Source: LiPW-15 sp964530925 (GTDB lineage Bacteria; Patescibacteriota; Minisyncoccia; UBA6257; 2-01-FULL-56-20). From it: a stretch of DNA of 62,557 nucleotides. Below are positions 40,162-47,823 of the stretch, piece by piece. The DNA lies in the NCBI GenBank assembly GCA_964530925.1, contig CAZHBZ010000005.1, positions 1 to 62,557 of the forward strand, read 5' to 3'. Under the pieces are notes generated by a model that ran no database searches, was not told the origin of the DNA, and saw only the letters and a list, made by a program, of their open reading frames with translations. Made by a program: the position numbers and the translations under genes. The stretch's first letter is position 1, and each line of letters starts with the position of its first letter.

Positions 40162-40428
40162 CTATTTCGCTGACTTGGCCAAGGCCTTCGCGAGTCTGGA
40201 CTTCAAACGGCTCGCCTTATTCTTTTTTATAACTCCGGCCTTCGCCGCCTTGTCCAAGGCTTTGAAGGCGGTTTTGAGAGATTCCTGGGCTTCGCCAGAT
40301 TTTTTTTCCGAGACGAGTTTGCGGAAAGACTTAACGCCTTTTTTATAAGCCTCTTTTCTTACGGTGTTCCTTGCTTTGCGGGTCGCGCTTTGGCGGAGAG
40401 CTTTTTTGGCGGATTTTGTTATTGGCAT
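40162..40428 (-). CDS. rpsT: 30S ribosomal protein bS20
   Basis: 88 residues, normal. Very basic and helical: MPITKSAKKALRQSATRKAR, and then TVRKEAYKKGVKSFRKLVSE. bS20 binds 16S rRNA early in assembly. It has its own promoter (TTGTCA, 16-base spacer, TATACT, minus strand about 40490-40463) and terminator, and no evident Shine-Dalgarno sequence. It sits between convergent holA and divergent ruvA. Confidence 0.95.
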   Translation of the reverse strand: MPITKSAKKALRQSATRKARNTVRKEAYKKGVKSFRKLVSEKKSGEAQESLKTAFKALDKAAKAGVIKKNKASRLKSRLAKALAKSAK

Positions 40429-40538
40429 TTTGCTGGTTGGTAGTGATTAGTTTGTAGTGAATAGTATACAGAAATACCTTAAATTGACAAGGGGAGGAGA
40501 TATTACGGACTCCCGAGTATATCGAGTATAATAGAAAG

Positions 40539-41263
40539 GTGATACACAGTCTTTTCGGCAAGCTTGATGGCAAGCACGATAACTTCGCGGTCATCAATGT
40601 CCACGGGATTGGGTTTAAGGTATTTGCTTCTTCAAGGACCTTAAGTAATCTTTCGGGAGACGTGAACGTTTTTACCCACTTAAATGTTAAAGAAGACGCG
40701 CTAGACCTTTATGGATTCCAAACACGAGAAGAGTTGGAATTTTTTGAGAAACTTATATCCGTCTCCGGGGTCGGGCCGAAGTCGGCGCTTTCTATAATGG
40801 ACGTAGCGGATCTTAAAAACGTGACCGCAGCCATACAAGAGGGGCGGCCGGATCTTTTAACTCAAGCCTCTGGTATCGGCCGGAAAACCGCGGAAAGAAT
40901 AATAGTGGAACTGCGCGGCAAGGTTGGCGTGGCAAGCTCCGAAGTCGCGGTGAGGCTCATGGAATCGGACGCAGACGTGCTTGAGGCCCTTCTAGCCCTG
41001 GGTTACAAGCGAGATGTCGCGAGGTCTGCTTTGGAAAAAATCGAATCCGGGATAAAAGGGGTNNNNNNNNNNNNNNNNNNNNNNNNNNNNNNNNNNNNNN
41101 NNNNNNNNNNNNNNNNNNNNNNNNNNNNNNNNNNNNNNNNNNNNNNNNNNNNNNNNNNNNNNAGCGAGATGTCGCGAGGTCTGCTTTGGAAAAAATCGAA
41201 TCCGGGATAAAAGGGGTGGAAGCAAGGCTTAAAGCGACGCTCAAAATTCTTGGGAAAAAATAA
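40539..41263 (+). CDS. ruvA: Holliday junction DNA helicase RuvA, interrupted by an assembly gap
   Basis: Start is GTG 40539, six bases after a -10 TATAAT (40527-40532). Domain I (MIHSLFGKLDGKHDNFAVIN) and the two helix-hairpin-helix motifs (VSGVGPKSALSIMD and ASGIGRKTAERIIVELRGK) are present, then the C-terminal domain EALLALGYKRDVARSALEKI. The 100 N (41063-41162) are flanked by the same 55 bases on both sides. Removing one copy and the Ns gives a continuous 189-residue RuvA ending KATLKILGKK. RuvA tetramers hold the Holliday junction for RuvB. Confidence 0.94.
41008..41217. other. 100-N gap flanked by an identical 55-base overlap (in ruvA)
   Basis: Bases 41008-41062 are identical to 41163-41217, and 100 N lie between. 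Collapse of 155 bases restores the ruvA frame, so this is an unmerged contig overlap. Confidence 0.92.
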
Positions 41264-41264
41264 A

Positions 41265-42509
41265 ATGCTTGGCAGAATAAAACGATCAATTTTCTTTCGC
41301 TGGATATACAAGCTTCCTTGGCTTATGCGCGGGTATCATCTTCTTTTCGCAATTTTGGGAACGATAATTTATCGAGCCCCAAGCCGGCAGATAAAAGTAA
41401 TAGGTATTACCGGGACCAAGGGGAAAACCACGGCATTAGAGCTTCTAAATTCTATTTTTGAAGCGGCGGGAGAAAAAACCGCGTTACTTTCTTCTGTGAG
41501 GGTTAAGCTGGGAGAGAAGTCAAAGAGGAATCTGACCGAAAATAGCATGCCGGGCAGAATGTATATTCAAAGGTTTTTGCGGCGCGCCGTGAGCGCCGGT
41601 TGTTCCTACGCGTTTGTGGAAGCTACGTCCCAGGGCGCCATTTTTTACAGGCACGTTCTTATAAGCTGGGCGGCGGCGGGGCTCACCAATATTCATCCGG
41701 AGCATATAGAGGCGCATGGTTCCTATGAAAAATATCGAGAAGCGAAGCTGCAGTTCTTGGCTTACGCCGGGGGTGAGAACGCGCCAATATTTTTAAATGG
41801 AGAGGAGAAGGAGAAGGAATTTTTCGAAAGAGAGCTCAAGGGAAATAGGCTCGTGATTTATTCGACCGAGGGGTTGGGGGAAATGCCGGCATCCTCGCGC
41901 GAATATCTGCCCGGGTATTTTAGTAGGCAGAATGTGGCGCTCGCTATCGCTATCGCGAAAGAATTTGGCGTTTCCGAAGAAAAGATTTGGGAGGGGATAT
42001 CGAACTTTAAAGGCGCTTCCGGCCGAGTTGATATTGTTCAACGGAAGCCTTTTAAGGTTGTAGTGGACTACGCGCACACGCCCGAATCACTCGAGGCGAT
42101 ATACGGAGCGCTAAAAGAAGAACTGGGGGGAGGGGGCCGACTAATTTGTCTCTTAGGCGCCGCGGGGGGAGGTCGCGACAAATGGAAAAGGCCATTGATG
42201 GGAAAGATGGCCGCAAAATATTGTGATCAAATAATTTTAACAAACGAGGATCCATACGATGAAGATCCTAGAGAAATAATTTCGGAAATAAAAAAGGGAA
42301 TAACCGGAGGAGGAGCCTCGGGCGATAAGGTTTTGGAAATAGTTGACCGGCGCGAGGCAATAAAAAAAGCTATAGAAATAGCAAAGCCAGGAGACATAAT
42401 AATATCCACAGGAAAAGGTAGCGAGTCTTGGATACACATAAGAAAAGCGGGAAAAATTCCCTGGAACGAAAAAGAAATTTTTGAGGAAGATCTGGGTATC
42501 GGAAAATAA
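41265..42509 (+). CDS. murE: Mur ligase family protein, MurE-like
   Basis: 414 residues. The ligase core has the ATP loop GITGTKGKTTALELLN, the catalytic TNIHPEHIEAHGSYEKYREA region and the C-terminal VVDYAHTPESLEAIYGAL followed by LLGAAGGGRDKWKRPLMG. It adds the third residue of the peptidoglycan stem. The usual N-terminal UDP-binding domain is absent and replaced by a hydrophobic segment (LLFAILGTIIYRAPSRQIKV). At the position of the meso-DAP motif DNPR the sequence reads NEDPYDEDP, so the amino acid added may not be meso-DAP. ATG 41265 is one base after the ruvA stop. Confidence 0.87.
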   Translation: MLGRIKRSIFFRWIYKLPWLMRGYHLLFAILGTIIYRAPSRQIKVIGITGTKGKTTALELLNSIFEAAGEKTALLSSVRVKLGEKSKRNLTENSMPGRMYIQRFLRRAVSAGCSYAFVEATSQGAIFYRHVLISWAAAGLTNIHPEHIEAHGSYEKYREAKLQFLAYAGGENAPIFLNGEEKEKEFFERELKGNRLVIYSTEGLGEMPASSREYLPGYFSRQNVALAIAIAKEFGVSEEKIWEGISNFKGASGRVDIVQRKPFKVVVDYAHTPESLEAIYGALKEELGGGGRLICLLGAAGGGRDKWKRPLMGKMAAKYCDQIILTNEDPYDEDPREIISEIKKGITGGGASGDKVLEIVDRREAIKKAIEIAKPGDIIISTGKGSESWIHIRKAGKIPWNEKEIFEEDLGIGK

Positions 42510-42513
42510 ATAA

Positions 42514-42539
42514 CCCCGCCAATCCATGGACCGGCGGGG
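42514..42539. terminator. Bidirectional terminator between murE and the 187-residue gene
   Basis: CCCCGCCAATCCATGGACCGGCGGGG forms a long hairpin with wobble pairs; plus strand CTTTTCG and minus strand TTATTTATTTT follow, so it can serve both converging genes. Confidence 0.82.
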
Positions 42540-42553
42540 CTTTTCGCGAGAAA

Positions 42554-43117
42554 TTAGAAGAAGATTTTTTGCTGGGGCGCGGGATGTCCCCGTCTGCCGA
42601 CGAAGCGGCGGTAGGGTTCCTTGCGGGGACGAGATACTCTGGAGGAGGAGCTGGCCGATTTCGGAATGAAGTCCGCGCAGGGGTATCCCGGCGGGTCGGA
42701 ATCCGGACGCGGTTCCGTTTTCTCCGATCCGGCGACAGTTTCCTCGCCGAAGAGAAGCTGATTGAGCTCAGCGTCGGAGACGGGACCCATCGGCGCGCCA
42801 CCAAGAGATACTTTTGCGGCGCCTTCGAGAAGAATCGCGTCCAGCTCGTCGGTCGGGTCGGGAATCGGGTCCGGCTTGAACCTGTCTTTGGCGATTCCGT
42901 ACGCCACCTTTGTCATGTAGGCAAAGATGTCGGGCGGAACCCAAATGTGGCTCGCAGGAACCCTGCCTTCCGATCCCTCCTTCCAGCGATTGGTATTCTT
43001 GACCTTACCGTCCGCGAGTTCGGTGAACTCGTAGAAGTAGGCGTTGAAGACCCGGAAAACGATTCGCTTCAGGCTTTTGTCGACTGAGTATTCCTTGACC
43101 CTCTGGTCGTCGGACAT
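42554..43117 (-). CDS. Hypothetical protein in a stand-alone cassette
   Basis: 187 residues. N-terminal half appears folded (SLKRIVFRVFNAYFYEFTEL, WVPPDIFAYMTKVAYGIAK). The C-terminal 60 residues are Pro/Ser/Arg-rich and look disordered, or shifted in frame relative to an ancestor. No family recognised. A strong AAGGAG lies seven bases before the ATG (43117), with a TTGACA-N17-TATTAT promoter and a terminator. Third-position GC is higher than in neighbours. The same style is seen at 31725-32483 and 34396-34648. Confidence 0.65.
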   Translation of the reverse strand: MSDDQRVKEYSVDKSLKRIVFRVFNAYFYEFTELADGKVKNTNRWKEGSEGRVPASHIWVPPDIFAYMTKVAYGIAKDRFKPDPIPDPTDELDAILLEGAAKVSLGGAPMGPVSDAELNQLLFGEETVAGSEKTEPRPDSDPPGYPCADFIPKSASSSSRVSRPRKEPYRRFVGRRGHPAPQQKIFF

Positions 43118-43147
43118 TCAGTCTCCTTTCTAAAAGAACTTGGGCGC

Positions 43148-43176
43148 ATAATATACCCTTTTAATATTTTTGTCAA
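43148..43176 (-). promoter_or_regulatory. Consensus promoter of the 187-residue gene
   Basis: Minus-strand TTGACA (43176-43171), a 17-base spacer and TATTAT (43153-43148). Leader of about 25 bases with AAAGGAG. Confidence 0.88.
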
Positions 43177-43215
43177 AGTTAGTTTTTTTTCGAAGAAAAA
43201 GATAAAATTAAAGGG

Positions 43216-44562
43216 ATGAAAATCATTTTTTACGGCGGGGCCGGAAGCGTTACGGGTTCGAATTATATGCTCGAATCCGGAAATGCGCGAATACTCATAG
43301 ATTGTGGCATGGCTCAAGGTTCGAGTTTCGCGGAAAAGGAAAACTTCGAAGATTTTTCATACGATGTTTCCTCGATTCAGGCGATATTCGTGACCCATGC
43401 TCATATTGACCACACCGGAAAGATCCCAAAGATTGTCAAAGATGGGTTTAAAGGAAAAATTTATTCCACGCCTCCGACAAAAGATTTCGCGGAACTATTG
43501 CTTATAGACTCCGAACATGTTTTACAAGAAGAGTCCAACAAAACCGGACTGCCGGATCTGTATGAAACCGAAGATGTGGAGACGGCGATGGGAATGTGGG
43601 AAACCGTCGGATATCATAAGCCAATCCAAGTCGGTAATTTCAAGGTTACTTTTTACGACGCGGGGCATATTCTTGGTTCTTCAACTATAAAAATTGAAGC
43701 AGAGGGCAAGACGATTGTGTTTTCGGGAGACCTTGGAAATTACCCAGCCCCGATAATTCATAACACCGAACCCTTGCCGGAGGCGGATTATTGCGTGATT
43801 GAATCGACTTACGGAGCGAGAATTCACGAAGACACATCCGAGCGGGAAGGGGAGCTTGAAGACGTAATCGAAGACACTGTGAAGCGAGGAGGAGTCTTAA
43901 TGATTCCCGCCTTTGCTATGGAGCGCACTCAGGAGCTTTTGTATCATATAGACGGATTGATGAGGCACGGAAGAGTTCCGGGTATTCCGGTTTTTATGGA
44001 CTCGCCCTTGGCGATAAAACTTACGGCAGTCTATAAAAAATATGAAAAATATTTTAATCCGGAAACTTTTGATTTGGTTAAGTCCGGGGAAGACATAATG
44101 AATTTCCCGGGACTTAAAATGACTTTGACCGTGGAGCAGTCGAAAGAGATAAACAACATCGCTCCGCCAAAAATAATTATAGCCGGGTCCGGGATGTCCA
44201 ATGGCGGACGCATCCGGCATCATGAACAGCGCTATCTTCCCGATCCCAATAGCACAATCTTGTTTGTTGGCTACCAGGCTGTCGGGACTTTGGGGCGAGC
44301 GATACTTGAGGGAGCAAAGACTGTTCATATTTTTGGGGAAGAAATCCCGGTACGGTGCCAAATCCGGACTATTACCGCTTATTCCGCTCACGCGGATCAA
44401 CCGCGGCTCTTGGCCTGGCTTAAACCCAGGAGCGAAGCGCTCAAGAAAGTTTTTGTGGTTCAGGGCGAAGAAGGCTCGAGCGAAATTTTGGCAGCCAAGA
44501 TAAGAGATGAGCTGGCTGTCGGGGCGCATGTGCCAAAGAAGAATGAGGAAATTGTGATATAA
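43216..44562 (+). CDS. MBL-fold, beta-CASP RNA-processing exonuclease (RNase J/CPSF-like)
   Basis: 448 residues. The metal-binding motif is FVTHAHIDHTGKIPKIV (HxHxDH), then GDLGNYPAPII, VIESTYGAR, the beta-CASP segment with IAGSGMSNGGRIRHH and the final TAYSAHADQPRLLAWL. These are the markers of the RNA-metabolising metallo-beta-lactamase group that includes RNase J and archaeal/eukaryotic CPSF-type nucleases. It probably degrades or matures RNA. A -10-like TAAAAT (43203-43208) is seven bases before ATG, so it may be leaderless. Confidence 0.92.
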   Translation: MKIIFYGGAGSVTGSNYMLESGNARILIDCGMAQGSSFAEKENFEDFSYDVSSIQAIFVTHAHIDHTGKIPKIVKDGFKGKIYSTPPTKDFAELLLIDSEHVLQEESNKTGLPDLYETEDVETAMGMWETVGYHKPIQVGNFKVTFYDAGHILGSSTIKIEAEGKTIVFSGDLGNYPAPIIHNTEPLPEADYCVIESTYGARIHEDTSEREGELEDVIEDTVKRGGVLMIPAFAMERTQELLYHIDGLMRHGRVPGIPVFMDSPLAIKLTAVYKKYEKYFNPETFDLVKSGEDIMNFPGLKMTLTVEQSKEINNIAPPKIIIAGSGMSNGGRIRHHEQRYLPDPNSTILFVGYQAVGTLGRAILEGAKTVHIFGEEIPVRCQIRTITAYSAHADQPRLLAWLKPRSEALKKVFVVQGEEGSSEILAAKIRDELAVGAHVPKKNEEIVI

Positions 44563-44569
44563 TCTGCGT

Positions 44570-45169
44570 ATGGCGAAGGAAAAAATCGCTCACCCGCACG
44601 GAGAGCTCTACCACCGTAAATATAAAATTTGTATTTCTGGCGCGGCCGAAACCGGGCATTGCGCTGAAGAGTCTCTGGGAAAAGCCGAGGAGCTTGGAAA
44701 AATGATTGCCGAGCACGGGATGGTCTTGGTGACCGGGGCTACTACCGGGACGCCGTATTGGGCGGCTAAGGGCGCAAAATCCGCAGGCGGAGTTGTGGTT
44801 GGACTTTCTCCCGCGTCCTCGAAAGAAGAGCACCTGAACGTTTATAAGCTTCCCGTTGATTATCACGACCTCATTATTTATACAGGTTTCAATTATTCCG
44901 GCAGAAATTTACTTTTGACTCGCGCCTCCGACGCGATAATAACAGTCTGCGGGAGAATGGGAACGCTCAATGAGTTCACTATCGGTTTTGAGGATAAAAA
45001 ACCTCAAGGGGTTTTAACCGGAAGCGGCGGAATCGCGGATATGCTTGAGGATATCGTAAACAAAGCGCATCGAGGTCCGGGTAGGGTTGTATTCGATAGC
45101 AACCCATCAATCCTTCTTGAGAAAATAATTTCGATGGTCGAGCAAGAAGAAAAGCAATTAAAAAAATAG
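44570..45169 (+). CDS. SLOG/LOG-like nucleotide-binding protein
   Basis: 199 residues. A Rossmann-like fold with KYKICISGAAETGHCAEESL, MVLVTGATTGTPYWAAKGAK and CGRMGTLNEF, the last aligning with the PGGxGTxxE motif of LOG (lysine-decarboxylase-like) proteins. The first residues of that motif are changed to CGR, so cytokinin-type phosphoribohydrolase activity is uncertain. A consensus TATAAT (44558-44563) overlaps the previous stop codon and lies six bases before ATG, implying a separate leaderless transcript. Confidence 0.8.
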   Translation: MAKEKIAHPHGELYHRKYKICISGAAETGHCAEESLGKAEELGKMIAEHGMVLVTGATTGTPYWAAKGAKSAGGVVVGLSPASSKEEHLNVYKLPVDYHDLIIYTGFNYSGRNLLLTRASDAIITVCGRMGTLNEFTIGFEDKKPQGVLTGSGGIADMLEDIVNKAHRGPGRVVFDSNPSILLEKIISMVEQEEKQLKK

Positions 45170-45170
45170 A

Positions 45171-45554
45171 ATGCCAAAAAAGCAAAAGAAAAAGATTGTG
45201 AAAAAGTCTGCGAAAAAGGCAAAATCGAAGAAGAAGGCAAAAAAAGCGATCAAGCCAAGAAAGAAAATTGTTTCAAAGAAGGCCAAAAAGTCTACTAGTA
45301 AGGCTCAGGATAAACCGATCGGTCGGGTGACGCACTTTTTTACGAACATTAAGGTGGCGGTCATAAAGTTTAAGGTTCCGTTCAAAACTGGCGGCGCAGT
45401 TCGTTTTAAAGGAGCAACGACTGATTTCGCGCAAAAACTTTCTTCAATGCAGTATGATCATGCGTCCGTAGCCGCGGCCAAAAAGGGTCAGGGGGTCGGG
45501 GTGAAAGTTCAAAAGAGGGTCCGCGAGGGCGACTTGGTATTTGTCGAAAAATAA
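45171..45554 (+). CDS. EF-Tu domain II-like protein with Lys-rich tail
   Basis: 127 residues. The first 45 residues are nearly all Lys, Ala and Ser (KKIVKKSAKKAKSKKKAKKA). The rest is a beta-barrel of translation-factor domain II type (IGRVTHFFTNIKVAVIKFKV; VGVKVQKRVREGDLVFV). Such stand-alone proteins are known in bacteria and archaea as translation elongation factor-like, function unproven. The basic tail would suit RNA or ribosome binding. It begins one base after the preceding stop, and the permease GTG follows two bases after its own stop. Confidence 0.78.
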   Translation: MPKKQKKKIVKKSAKKAKSKKKAKKAIKPRKKIVSKKAKKSTSKAQDKPIGRVTHFFTNIKVAVIKFKVPFKTGGAVRFKGATTDFAQKLSSMQYDHASVAAAKKGQGVGVKVQKRVREGDLVFVEK

Positions 45555-45556
45555 GA

Positions 45557-46663
45557 GTGTTTAAGTCGATAAAGGAAAACCTGTTTATTTCCGGGTTAGT
45601 TTTAGGGGCGACTGTTGGCGCCGGACTTTTTGTCTTGCCCGGAGTTTTTGCCGCGACAGGATGGGCGATCGGGCTTATTTCAATGTTTACGGTGGTTCTT
45701 TCCATTTCTTTCATACACACTTTTTTTTGGAGAGCGCTTAAGAAATCCGGGGGCGGAAGCGGGCTCCTTGCGCTTATAAAAGAAAAACTTGGGAATGGCG
45801 CCGGAGTCGCGGGTTTTTGGGCGCTTGTGGTGGGACTAACCCTAACCCTCTCCGCCTATTTGAATCTCGGAGCCGGTTTTTTAAAAACCATCTTTCCTTC
45901 GCTAACAGCCCCGCTTTTTGTTTTTTGGATAATCGCCTCCCTGCCCGCGCTCTTTGGGCTTAAGAAGCTAGCGAAACTTGATACTCTTGTCGTGTTGGCG
46001 ATGACCGGCCTTATTTTTTTCATATTTTTTTCCGCTCCGGATAAATCCGCGGTTTTTTCATATCCTGCGGCTTTGGGCGGGGGAGCCGTCGCCTCTTTTG
46101 GAGTATTTCTTTTCTCTCTGGCCGGATGGACAGCCGTAGAGCCGGCGCTGAAGCTTTCGCGAGGCAGACCTGGAGACAAAAAAGAAATGTTCCTTACGCT
46201 CGGTACGGTTTTTTCGGCCATTCTATTTCTACTGTTCATCGCGGGGATACTTGGTTCCACGCCAACCGTATCCGGGGATACAGTCTCCGGATTGACGTCT
46301 TGGCCCGGGTGGAAGCTCGGCATTTTGGCAATCCTCGGGACCTTCACAATTCTTTCCGTGCATATGATGATTTCCGTGGAAATAAAAAACTCCTTAATCC
46401 AAAAATACGGACGCGAAGAAATATCCGGGGCTCTATACGTTATTTTCATTCCGCTTTTACTTGTTTTGGCCGGACTTAATGAGTTTCAAAAAACGGTGAG
46501 TTTGGCAGGCGGAATGTTCCTTGCCGGACAATATATTCTTATTATTTTGGTTTCAAAAAAGATACTTAAACCTTCCGGCGCCGAAAATTTTTTCGCGAAC
46601 TTTTTGATTTTTATATTCTCTCTCTCCGCGCTTTACCAGGCCTATATCTTCATTGTAAAGTAA
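45557..46663 (+). CDS. Amino acid permease-like transporter
   Basis: 368 residues, GTG start. About ten to eleven membrane helices. The first helix has the substrate-loop pattern GLVLGATVGAGLFVLPGVFA (GxxxGAG), as in aromatic-amino-acid and APC-type permeases. It likely imports amino acids, which an auxotrophic CPR cell would need. The cluster SLOG, EF-Tu-like, permease is tightly packed, so the permease is probably translated from a shared mRNA. Confidence 0.8.
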   Translation: MFKSIKENLFISGLVLGATVGAGLFVLPGVFAATGWAIGLISMFTVVLSISFIHTFFWRALKKSGGGSGLLALIKEKLGNGAGVAGFWALVVGLTLTLSAYLNLGAGFLKTIFPSLTAPLFVFWIIASLPALFGLKKLAKLDTLVVLAMTGLIFFIFFSAPDKSAVFSYPAALGGGAVASFGVFLFSLAGWTAVEPALKLSRGRPGDKKEMFLTLGTVFSAILFLLFIAGILGSTPTVSGDTVSGLTSWPGWKLGILAILGTFTILSVHMMISVEIKNSLIQKYGREEISGALYVIFIPLLLVLAGLNEFQKTVSLAGGMFLAGQYILIILVSKKILKPSGAENFFANFLIFIFSLSALYQAYIFIVK

Positions 46664-46684
46664 GCGGGAAGATGTCGAAGGATG

Positions 46685-46768
46685 GGTCCACGGAGCATAA
46701 CGGATAATACATAGCCCTCCGAAGGCTGTGATCGAGGTTCCCTGCCTGCCGGCAGGCGGGAATTCCTC
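46685..46768 (+). pseudogene. Broken tRNA-Arg (CCG) with a palindrome in the T-loop
   Basis: 5' part GGTCCACGGAGCATAACGG, then anticodon stem TAGCC/GGCTG around loop CTCCGAA, then T-arm GAGGTTC. The next 20 bases (46741-46760) are the palindromic element, then AATTCCTC. Removing them gives GAGG-TTCAATT-CCTC, a perfect T-loop identical to that of the next tRNA. The 3' acceptor strand (expected GTGGACC) is missing; the intact tRNA starts six bases later. So this copy is truncated and carries an insertion, and it cannot form a normal tRNA. Confidence 0.8.
46741..46760. repeat. 20-bp palindromic element, copy b
   Basis: CCTGCCTGCCGGCAGGCGGG, one mismatch from the copy at 62430. It is inserted precisely inside the T-loop of the broken tRNA-Arg. 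Confidence 0.85.
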
Positions 46769-46773
46769 AAATA

Positions 46774-46845
46774 GCTCTCGTAGTTTAACGGATAGAATAT
46801 CTCCCTCCGAAGGAGGTGATGCTGGTTCAATTCCAGCCGAGAGCA
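46774..46845 (+). tRNA. tRNA-Arg (anticodon CCG)
   Basis: Acceptor GCTCTCG/CGAGAGC (7 bp), anticodon stem TCTCC/GGAGG with loop CTCCGAA (anticodon CCG, reading CGG), T-arm GCTGG-TTCAATT-CCAGC, discriminator A at 46845. CCA is not encoded. All canonical pairs are present. The uracil-DNA glycosylase ATG starts two bases after the discriminator. Confidence 0.96.
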
Positions 46846-46847
46846 CA

Positions 46848-47417
46848 ATGAGCAAAGAAGAAGAATTAAAAAAATTGGAAGAAGAAATAGCTGCGGATAA
46901 AAATCTTCCTTTGGACCGCGCTAATTTGGTTTTCGGCGAGGGCTCAATAAACCCAAAAGTTCTTTTTATCGGGGAGGCGCCGGGACGGGAAGAAGACAGG
47001 CAGAAGCGCCCGTTTGTGGGCCGCTCCGGGAAGCTTTTGGACAAATTAATAGAAGAATTAGGCTGGAGGAGGGAAGAAGTATATATAACGAACATCGTGA
47101 AGCGTCGTCCGCCGGAGAATCGCGACCCGCTTCCGGATGAGATTGCCGCTTATAAGCCATATCTTACCCGGCAGATAGAAATAATAAATCCGCCGCTTAT
47201 CGCCACCTTGGGGCGGTTCTCGATGAATTACTTTTTACCGGAGGCAAAGATCTCCCGCGACCAAGGACGACTTTTCAAAATAGACGGGCGATACATCTAT
47301 CCGCTGCTTCACCCAGCCGCGGCGCTCAGGTCGCCGGATACGATGGGGGCGGCGCTCCATAAAGCTTTTTTAAAGCTCCCGGCGGCGTTAAAAAAATGTA
47401 GAGCGCTTATGCGATAG
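46848..47417 (+). CDS. Family 4-type uracil-DNA glycosylase lacking Fe-S cysteines
   Basis: 189 residues. Motif 1 VLFIGEAPGREEDRQKRPFV, PFVGRSGKLLDKLIEELGW, VYITNIVKRRPPENRDP and HPAAALRSP are those of family 4 uracil-DNA glycosylases, which excise uracil from DNA. The family normally has four cysteines holding a [4Fe-4S] cluster. Here their places read ADKNLPL, VKRRPP and AAYKPYL, and the only cysteine is near the C-terminus. The ATG lies two bases after the tRNA-Arg, so processing of the tRNA would release a nearly leaderless mRNA. A longer reading through the tRNA is not credible. Confidence 0.9.
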   Translation: MSKEEELKKLEEEIAADKNLPLDRANLVFGEGSINPKVLFIGEAPGREEDRQKRPFVGRSGKLLDKLIEELGWRREEVYITNIVKRRPPENRDPLPDEIAAYKPYLTRQIEIINPPLIATLGRFSMNYFLPEAKISRDQGRLFKIDGRYIYPLLHPAAALRSPDTMGAALHKAFLKLPAALKKCRALMR

Positions 47418-47474
47418 GCGCGAGCCAATTCCCTTAAGCGGGGGCGTCAGTATTTTCTGCTATAATTCATTTAT

Positions 47475-47822
47475 ATGGACTTTTCGCTTACTTATATTTT
47501 TTATAGGCTATTCTTCCGAATAAAAGACTTCTTCCATCACTGGTATGCGGATGGTTCGCGGGTCATTTTTCATCGTTTTATTCTTGTCTTAGAGCGGGTA
47601 GACGGGGTTTTGGCTTTTCGGGTCACGTTTAAGCATATTTTTGAGCCGCTCTATGGGGACTACACGGTGATCGGGCGAATTATTGGATTTATATTTCGCT
47701 TTTTGCGCCTGGTTGTCGGACTCTTGCTCTACTGCATTCTTGGGGGGATATTTTTAATGTTCTATCTTATCTGGCTGATGTTGCCCTTGGTCATACTGGC
47801 ATTAGCGGTAAAACCTGTTTAA
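47475..47822 (+). CDS. Small membrane protein upstream of the Clp ATPase
   Basis: 115 residues. N-terminal part aromatic and basic (DFSLTYIFYRLFFRIKDFFH), then two adjacent membrane helices at the C-terminus (LRLVVGLLLYCILGGIFLMF and YLIWLMLPLVILALAV). No family recognised. It is one base from the Clp-type ATPase gene, which also has N-terminal membrane helices, so the two proteins may work together at the membrane. The -10 TATAAT (47461-47466) is eight bases before ATG. Confidence 0.72.
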   Translation: MDFSLTYIFYRLFFRIKDFFHHWYADGSRVIFHRFILVLERVDGVLAFRVTFKHIFEPLYGDYTVIGRIIGFIFRFLRLVVGLLLYCILGGIFLMFYLIWLMLPLVILALAVKPV

Positions 47823-47823
47823 A

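Noticed and set aside
46728..46847. N-terminal extension of the uracil-DNA glycosylase
   Set aside because: It would be translated from the tRNA-Arg and the palindromic repeat.
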